DNA from: Hippasteria phrygiana
Lineage: Eukaryota; Echinodermata; Asteroidea; Valvatida; Goniasteridae
Assembly: GCA_037893225.1 (NCBI GenBank)
Contig: JAZGUH010000153.1
Location: forward strand, 1,178,001 to 1,242,000
Length of the DNA: 64,000 bases
Reading direction: 5' to 3'
This document shows, in pieces, positions 59,001 to 64,000 of the stretch (the first letter of the stretch is position 1; each line of letters starts with the position of its first letter). Below the pieces are notes generated by a model. It did not search any database and was not told the origin of the DNA. It saw only the letters and a program-made list of their open reading frames with translations. A program made the translations under genes and the position numbers.

Positions 59001-59516
59001 CATCCGGCAGGGTTAGGGTTAATAGTAATAATACGAACATAATATAACTTTAATACGATGTTCAATGCTGACGTACAGACATTCAAATAGGAGAATATAT
59101 ATCCAAGGCACAACTGCATCAATTGCAAAGCCCATGCTTGGCACTTACTTTGCACCCGAGGCTTCGATAATCTCAGCAAACGTCTTGGGGTCGAAGAATT
59201 CAGCAGTGTACATAGGTGCAAAGTCAGCATATGTAAACCCTGGCCTGTAATTCTTCTCCATGAACTCAACGTATTTTTTCACTGGCTTGCCCTTCCAATC
59301 GTACCAGAACCACGCCGAGCCAAAGCTGGGGACGGAGAACACGCCCCAGTGCATGAAGATGCCTATCTTGACCTCGTCAAACCAAGGAGGTAGGGGCCTT
59401 GCATCCAGAGATGCCCAGTTCGGCTGGTATTTGATCTGCTTGGCGAAGGACTGGGAGATTGTGAGTGTCAGAAGGACACACAGGAAAATAACAGAGAGTC
59501 GAGCATTTTCAGCCAT
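49827..59516 (-). CDS. FUCA1: Alpha-L-fucosidase (GH29), eight exons
   Basis: A lysosomal or secreted glycoside hydrolase that removes terminal alpha-L-fucose from glycoproteins and glycolipids. The joined exons (complement of 59149-59516, 57077-57183, 54233-54366, 53415-53548, 53016-53113, 52136-52268, 50891-51061, 49827-50082) give 1401 nt, 466 aa, the usual FUCA1 length. All introns are GT-AG and phases agree. A signal peptide is clear ([19 protein letters not shown], about 7-25). Landmarks are [45 protein letters not shown] with the nucleophile at Asp225, and KWENAMTID with Glu289 as the family acid/base; both numbers equal those of human FUCA1. [13 protein letters not shown] and the [12 protein letters not shown] helix follow, then a C-terminal beta domain. 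FUCA1 and FUCA2 are not separable with confidence. Introns are full of SINE, LINE, mariner, minisatellite and hAT-like insertions. Confidence 0.94.
50147..50710. mobile_element. Deleted mariner element in FUCA intron 7
   Basis: TA lies at both borders (50145-50146, 50711-50712). The ends CGAGGGTCTGCTGAAAAGTT and the inverse AACTTTTCAGCCGACCCTCG are about 60 bp long. The plus-strand interior still codes transposase pieces, [19 protein letters not shown] and then DPANFIKRF with QDECWVHH, the latter holding the first catalytic Asp. At 564 bp against about 1.3 kb for a full mariner, it is a dead copy. Confidence 0.85.
50891..51061 (-). CDS. FUCA1: FUCA exon 7
   Basis: The acceptor is TTTACAG|CTGTGG and the donor GTCTG|GTAAGA. 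It codes [15 protein letters not shown] and [15 protein letters not shown]. Confidence 0.93.
51375..51690 (+). mobile_element. tRNA-derived retroposon with short terminal direct repeats, copy 1
   Basis: A tRNA-like part (about 51527-51600) has an A box TGGTCGAGTGG and a B box GGTTCGAGTCC, followed by CACCCTAGTGATTTTT. About 60 bp of the same sequence (ACTGAGTATACAGT through GGGCAAAACCCCATATATTG) stands on both sides of it. The same layout is seen at 53761-54087. Confidence 0.7.
51813..52102 (+). mobile_element. LINE 3' fragment (non-LTR retrotransposon) in FUCA intron 6
   Basis: One plus-strand frame reads [16 protein letters not shown] and [11 protein letters not shown], the typical C-terminal end of the reverse-transcriptase protein in Jockey/CR1-like LINEs. 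A short 3' UTR and an A-run at about 52090-52104 follow. The 5' part is absent. Confidence 0.75.
52136..52268 (-). CDS. FUCA1: FUCA exon 6 (acid/base Glu)
   Basis: The acceptor is CCACAG|GAATC and the donor ATTAG|GTAGTG. It codes [20 protein letters not shown] and [11 protein letters not shown]. Confidence 0.9.
52634..52800 (+). mobile_element. tRNA-derived SINE in FUCA intron 5
   Basis: The A box is TGACCTAGTGG (about 52649-52659) and the B box GGGTCCGAATCCCGG (about 52690-52704). It is followed by a pyrimidine- and G-rich tail with GGGTTTTCCCCAGAATATC and TTCCTCCCACTTCT, a pattern of many invertebrate SINE tails. Confidence 0.65.
53016..53113 (-). CDS. FUCA1: FUCA exon 5
   Basis: The acceptor is TTTTTAG|CCCAGTG and the donor CCTG|GTTAGT. 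It codes [15 protein letters not shown] and [11 protein letters not shown]. It was too short to stand out as an open frame. Confidence 0.9.
53415..53548 (-). CDS. FUCA1: FUCA exon 4 (catalytic nucleophile)
   Basis: The acceptor is TTCTTCAG|GAT and the donor [31 protein letters not shown] carries the nucleophile Asp and an N-glycosylation sequon NST. Confidence 0.93.
53761..54087 (+). mobile_element. tRNA-derived retroposon with short terminal direct repeats, copy 2
   Basis: The tRNA-like part at about 53922-53994 has boxes TGGTCGAGTGG and GGTTCGAGTCC and an anticodon-loop-like ACTAGAAA. GGGACAACACTG and TATAAAATACGTCGGTGAAG occur both before (53768-53822) and after (54011-54075) it. It lies in FUCA intron 3 with the same orientation as copy 1. 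Confidence 0.72.
54233..54366 (-). CDS. FUCA1: FUCA exon 3
   Basis: The acceptor is TCCACAG|GTGAC and the donor CGG|GTAAGG. It codes [20 protein letters not shown] and [12 protein letters not shown]. Confidence 0.93.
54556..54765. repeat. 17-bp G-rich minisatellite in FUCA intron 2
   Basis: About a dozen copies of GGGGTGGGGGTTGGCAT stand in tandem, preceded by GGATGGGATGGGTGG-type repeats from about 54520. Each unit has two G-runs, so the plus strand could form quadruplexes. The proline-rich frames on the other strand are artefacts. Confidence 0.93.
55385..55468. repeat. Short tandem repeat AACTCGTACCCGAGTA
   Basis: Four to five copies of a roughly 16-bp unit, inside the hAT-like element. 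Confidence 0.75.
55491..55683. mobile_element. piggyBac-like MITE, copy 3 (inverted)
   Basis: TTAA at 55487-55490 and 55684-55687. It shares TTTCAATCCATTGTTGGATT with copies 1 and 2 in opposite orientation. Nested in the hAT-like element. Confidence 0.72.
56979..57026. repeat. Perfect palindrome in FUCA intron 2
   Basis: CCTAGAACTAGAAGGACGCC and its inverse surround a central ATAATAT; it lies about 50 bp from exon 2. Confidence 0.7.
57077..57183 (-). CDS. FUCA1: FUCA exon 2
   Basis: The acceptor is TTTGCAG|GTAT and the donor GTCG|GTCAGT. It codes [15 protein letters not shown] through VGPKRDLV; the His-His pair lies in the active-site wall. Confidence 0.92.
57820..58565. mobile_element. Giant fold-back element, 746 bp, in FUCA intron 1
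   Basis: Two inverted arms of roughly 320 bp. The outer ends are TAGCTTGAAAATTCCA and its inverse. Shared inner words include GAGATTCGCCATT, GGAAACGGAAGATAT, CATGCAGCTTGTCATCCCCT and CAAACCAGCTGTGTACAAA. The GC-rich centre (58140-58250) itself contains CAACGGCTGTTTGCTGA inverted. Confidence 0.8.
58874..59018. mobile_element. MITE with CCCTAACC ends, intact TTAA both sides
   Basis: TTAA at 58870-58873 and 59019-59022. It starts CCCTAACCCTC and ends GGCAGGGTTAGGG. At 145 bp it is the shortest member in the window; it lies in FUCA intron 1, about 130 bp from exon 1. Confidence 0.75.
59149..59516 (-). CDS. FUCA1: FUCA exon 1
   Basis: The start codon is at 59514-59516 and the donor GGTGCAAA|GTAAGT. 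It codes the signal peptide and the first part of the barrel, through [10 protein letters not shown]. Confidence 0.93.
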
Positions 59517-59876
59517 GATTTTGGTTTTTGTTAACTGAGTCTTATTAATAATATTAGGCCTACTGATAATAAACTGTTGCGATTAAAAGTGCAGGAGGCG
59601 TTTCCTTGCTGTAATGTCATAAGTCGATGATTGCAATGGTTTCAGAAATTGTGATACCCAGATTCGTATAGCTTTCATGTACACTAAAAACAATGTAAAG
59701 AAATGTTTATTTCACATCATTTTGTACGTGTACGTGTCACGCCCCAACTACGTCACGTGGCCCTGCTTGTATAGCGCAGCATGAACAGTACAGGGCCACA
59801 CTGGTATGGTGGGGCTGGCCTATAGGTAGGTACCAACTACACTTGAACCAGTCATCGTGATACTCGTGCCTAAACC

Positions 59877-59877
<1 letters not shown>

Positions 59878-59932
<55 letters not shown>
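59878..59932. repeat. 55-bp C homopolymer
   Basis: An uninterrupted C-run upstream of FUCA. Its exact length is unreliable in sequence data. Confidence 0.9.
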
Positions 59933-59933
<1 letters not shown>

Positions 59934-59981
59934 CGTCAACCACCACTTCTATTCGCCCATAAGTACCCAGCTGGCTGCCCT

Positions 59982-60202
59982 GGGCCAATTTAATAAAGCT
60001 GTTAAGCACAAAAATTTGCATTAAAAAAAACTGCATTACCATCCAGTTTTTTATGTGTGGAATATTGCTTTTGACTGGTTCAGCTGTTGTTTGCTTAGCA
60101 TGAAAATTACATGGATTTTTCGCTGGTAACCTGTTTTTATTAAGCAAGACATTTTCATGCTAAGCAAATTTTTGTGCTTAACAGCTTAATGAAATTGGCC
60201 CC
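59982..60202. mobile_element. MITE with GGGCCAATTT ends
   Basis: GGGCCAATTTAATAAAGCTG then TTAAGCACAAAAATTTGC at the left faces its inverse ending CAGCTTAATGAAATTGGCCCC. Fragments of the same family border the TTAA-site elements at 12908-14279 and 23205-23619. Confidence 0.7.
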
Positions 60203-61569
60203 AGCAGGTGACGTGAGTGGGCAACCTTGTTCCCATGGTGTCGAGCAGCGCCCTCACCGACACCACAAGGTTGAAAATAAAGTAAGGTTGGTTGGGTGAG
60301 TGGGTCTCTGGTGGTAAGCACTTATTATCCAGAACCACCAAAATGACATCGTCGCGCCTAGTGCCTATTCAAAAAGGCCTCGTGCACTTTCAGTAATACA
60401 TGACGATGTCGTTTTGGTTGTTCTGGAACAGCGCCTTCCGTCTCGGGTGGCTGCCCAGGTGTAATGACGTCACCGCCTACTCCGCGCCTAGCTGAAAACG
60501 TAAACATATATAGGGCCTTTACGAAATGGGGCTTGAGGCTTCGTCAGGCTAGCTACGGGCTAGGCTCGGGCTCGGCTAGGCTCAGGCTTCAACGCAAAAC
60601 AAAATTGCAGCCAAAACGTTTCGTACACCCAGGCTTCGGGAGGCTTCGGTTGACGATGGCTTCGCGATCCGGTTATCGGCTCGGCGTCAATGGGTAAACT
60701 AAAAAAAAATGTTTGCGTAAATGTGTGTATTGATTTTTATCTCATGCAATTTTATTGAATTTGTTCCAAATATAACTTTACTAATCATAAAGGTTGCTGA
60801 GAATTTTCTTTGTTTTCTTCGGTGGATATTAAATTTATTTTAATAAGTGGGATTTTGGGGGAGGGGGAGGGGGCGGTTGAAGTAGGTTTGGTGAAGTGGA
60901 GTGCTGGGTTGAGTTTAAGTGCATGCTTCTAGATTTGTTTTAAATTTATTTATTTATAAGTGTCTTGGAGGTGGGGTGCTTGCGTTTCAGTAATTCTAAG
61001 CATTTTAAAGACCACTTTGAAGTACCAACAATTAATACACAACCCTCGTAATAACCCCTACTGTCCATCCCCACCAAGAATTATAAGTTAAAGGGGCTGT
61101 ATCGTCACGATCATAGCAGGTTTGCGGCCGGCTGTACACTGAATCCCGAACTGAGATGAACGCAGGGCGTGTTTGTTTCACGCAGATCCGGAGCGTCGAA
61201 AGCTGCTCCGGATCACGTTTTTAGTGATCCTGCTCGCGAGGGGGGTTCGCAAGATCCAAGATGGCGACGTGCGAGACGGACGAGAAAGGTGACGGTATTT
61301 TTTCGTAGATTTGAAGCATTTCACGAGCTATTGTGACAGTATTTACTCATAATTCTTTTACAGTGTATTTTTGTTATTAAAGCTATGTACGATGTATTTA
61401 CTTTTCTGGAAATACTAGATAGTTTATCATAAAAATAGCCCTACAGAATCTGAAGCAGACGACATTGTCGTGTAATACAAATTGTCCCAGCATGCAACAT
61501 ATAGCGAGAGGGATTCGCGATCCTGTTTGTTTTCGTTCGGCTCTGGATCACCTCCCGAAACAAACAGGC
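60203..61569. other. Non-coding stretch
   Basis: It includes a tandem GGCTCGGGCTAGGCTTC-like patch at 60530-60600 and inverted GATCCGGAGC words at 61185-61225. A short frame starting ATGGCGACGTGC at 61260 could be a first exon but has no support. Confidence 0.45.
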
Positions 61570-61595
61570 TAGTCTTGGTTCCAAGACGTTACTGT
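61570..61595. mobile_element. End fragment of a Mutator-like MITE
   Basis: TAGTCTTGGTTCCAAGACG equals the terminal sequence of the element at 26001-26524. A matching opposite end was not found. Confidence 0.45.
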
Positions 61596-61599
61596 CTGA

Positions 61600-63280
61600 T
61601 ACTTGTCATCAACAGAGGGCGCAATTTACAGGCTGTCACTTTTGGGGGCGGAACCCGACTATGGAAATCGTGGCTAAACATGCATCATTCATATCACGTG
61701 ACTGGTCTGACCTCCATGGTTAAGTTTGACCGATTGCCCCAATTATGAAAAATGCGCCTGCGGTCGACGCGACGTGTAATATAATACCGTTTGAAAAAAA
61801 ACGTGGATGTACTATACTGTGTACAAAAGCCACTTGTAGGCCTACATACAATGTACATGTACATGTATGTACATGTATTTATGTACAATGTACATCCACA
61901 TTTGAACACTGTGGATTGTATTGAATAGTGTACGTATACGTACTTGAACTTCAAGTTTGAATAACTTGGGAGTTTCTGATCTTTCTTGCTACGTCCCAGA
62001 ATGAGATAATGATAATTTACCTGCAGATGTGCACTTTAATCTGGGATGTTAATTAGCCAATGTGATAAATAAATGCAGAATAGTCAAATTTTAAAATTAT
62101 TTTTCATCAAAGATTGATTTTTGCCAGTCTTGTTTAATTACATGTACAAACATGTGGTGCCTTTTTTTGCAGCCAGCCATGGCCAGGCCCAGTATTGTAT
62201 TGGATATTTCAGTCCAGTTAGTTGCATGCACAATTTACAGGACAGTCTTTTGTCAACTTTTGACTGAAAAACGTTTTTACTCACTTTGTCTTCAAGGTGG
62301 AGCTTAAATTCACCATTGTCTTATTTATTTATATTTCTCCCAATAAAAAATTCCTCCACTAAATACATTACATTCCTACATGTGTATAGTAATTCATATA
62401 TACTAATAGTGAACATGAAGAAGAGAAGTCTGAAATAGCAAGCCCAGCAAACCACTTAAATGCAGTGGATTTAAAATCAAAGTAGATGGTTAACTTCACT
62501 CATTTATTTTAATTCTTGAGGTAAACATAATTTTTCACTGGATAAAATGTATTTCTGTAAAGATTTTAAACCATTATTGTAAAGTTACATTTATGTTAAC
62601 ATATACTTTACCATTGAAGGTTAGAACTGCCACAGAGTTCATCAGAAATATATATGAAACACACCATTTGTTACATCTCTTTTTTCATGTATTTTCAATT
62701 TCCATCCTGAAAAATTAAATTGGCAGATGTACCGGTCATTATACTACTCAGTGTAAAAAAAATCGACATTACATGCATGTATTTTTTCTATTACATGTGG
62801 AATAGTAACCACGTAAACACACTGGCTGTCATCAAAGGTTATAGTTCTAAATTTGCATTCGGAAGTATTAAAATATACCTCACATGTTCACTCATCATCC
62901 GCACAAATATTTCGTATAGGCCTACACTTTATTTAATGTCTAAATAAACTTCAGCTGCACTACAGAAATCAGCTGCACTACAGATACTTCGCGGATTTTA
63001 ACGACACGTACGTCGCGCGTGCCGCCTACACGTCAACTTAATGACAGTTTCATGCTACTTCGCTGCGCTCATACGCATGAAAAACAGTTTATTTCTAATG
63101 GACGAAAAGATCACAGAATGAGAAGAAAACACAGACATTTTGAATCTCAGAAGTTTTATTAAAGCATGGGAAAGGGTCCGTCACATTGCGGCTGAGTGCT
63201 TTACTCCATTTTTTTTTTTTTTTTTTAACACTATAATAATTATATATCGCGTTGTACAGATTCTATATTAAAAACCCAAT
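61600..63280. other. Non-coding AT-rich stretch
   Basis: It holds ACATGTACATGTA runs at 61850-61890 and homopolymers. No exon recognised. Confidence 0.5.
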
Positions 63281-63284
63281 ACAT

Positions 63285-63690
63285 ATGTTGAATATAATAA
63301 TTCCTGTCATCTTGGCCCTCTAGGCCGTTCGAGTATCGCCCCGGAATCCATCATAATTTCCGTTAAATACAATATAATTCATGTCATCTTGGCCCTCCAA
63401 GCCCTTCGGGTATCGCCCCGGAATCCTCTGTGTTACACAATCAAAATTTCCATTAAATACAATATCATTCCTGTCATCTTGGCCCTCCAGGCCCTTCGGG
63501 TATCGCCCCGGAATCCTCTGTTACACAATCATAATTTCCATTAAATACAATATAATTCCTGTCATCTTAGCCCTGCAGGCCCTTCGGGTATCGCCCCGGA
63601 ATCCTCTGAGTTACACAATCATAATTTCCGAAAATACAATATAAATTCGTGACATCTTGACCTCTGCGCTTCGCCAGGGAATCTACTCTA
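63285..63690. repeat. Tandem repeat of about 80-90 bp, four to five copies
   Basis: Each copy has CTGTCATCTTGGCCCT, then CCCTTCGGGTATCGCCCCGG and an AT-rich part with AATTTCCATTAAATACAATA. Copies start near 63300, 63380, 63466, 63558 and 63645, and weaker ones may continue to about 63840. Confidence 0.85.
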
Positions 63691-64000
63691 ATACATCCAA
63701 AATACTTAAGAAATATCAATTTCGGAAAACTCAAATTTATGCCATCTTGGTCCTTTATGTTAACAAATCTTAATACTCAAATTCTTGCCGTCTTGGCCAT
63801 TTATTAGACTGTTTGGGTATCTCCCCTGAATTACTCTTTCTATCTTACAGCCATTACGAATTGATACAATTTTACTCACTCATATTTGATTCTCATTATT
63901 ACCGGTACCCTTTCTCTTCGTTTAACAGTAAAGGCAATTCTGGTTATGCATTTTCTATATTATGTTTATTAATTGCGATAGACAACGTTTAACAATAATG

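Noticed and set aside
61260..61290. Possible first exon starting MATCETDEK followed by a GT
   Set aside because: Only nine codons, no partner exon recognised, and surrounded by repeat-like inverted words.

Overview
This is a nuclear genome window from an animal, most likely an invertebrate deuterostome. An echinoderm such as a sea star is my first guess; a hemichordate or amphioxus is possible. That placement is inference from deuterostome-style intron-rich genes, AT-rich noncoding DNA with many (ACATGT)-type runs, and a dense population of short DNA transposons. No bacterial, plasmid or CRISPR features were seen.

Three protein genes can be reconstructed exon by exon. (1) A prostaglandin reductase 2 gene (PTGR2-like, minus strand, 24735-33301, seven exons, 355 aa). 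(2) A divergent plus-strand gene starting at 33777 with an XRN2-binding (XTBD) first exon. It can continue into a 1.58-kb terminal exon giving an NKRF-like protein (dsRNA-binding, G-patch, R3H; about 585 aa), or into a separate homologous exon with an immediate stop giving an XTBD-only protein of about 79 aa (CDKN2AIPNL-like). (3) A lysosomal alpha-L-fucosidase gene (FUCA, minus strand, 49827-59516, eight exons, 466 aa), tail to tail with gene 2. PTGR2 and the XTBD gene start 475 bp apart, head to head, and probably share a bidirectional promoter.

Layout: 1-8880 is a satellite-like block with a roughly 2.18-kb and a 517-bp duplication level, packed with TGACGTCA (CRE-type) palindromes and ending in A-rich DNA with seven hairpins. 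9220-10386 is a TTAA-flanked element carrying a 44-bp minisatellite. 10.4-24.7 kb is gene-free and built of nested non-autonomous transposons, one carrying a THAP-domain exon remnant. 24.7-33.3 kb is PTGR2, 33.8-40.7 kb the XTBD/NKRF locus, 40.8-49.8 kb repeats, and 49.8-59.5 kb FUCA with SINE, LINE, mariner and hAT-like insertions in its introns. 59.5-64 kb is noncoding with a MITE, a poly-C run and a tandem repeat.

Many mobile elements can be bounded by target-site duplications read directly here: TTAA (piggyBac/Kolobok type), 8 bp (hAT type), 9 bp (Mutator type) and TA (Tc1/mariner type). One pair of related elements gives an empty-site/filled-site comparison. The three genes have no evident shared pathway.
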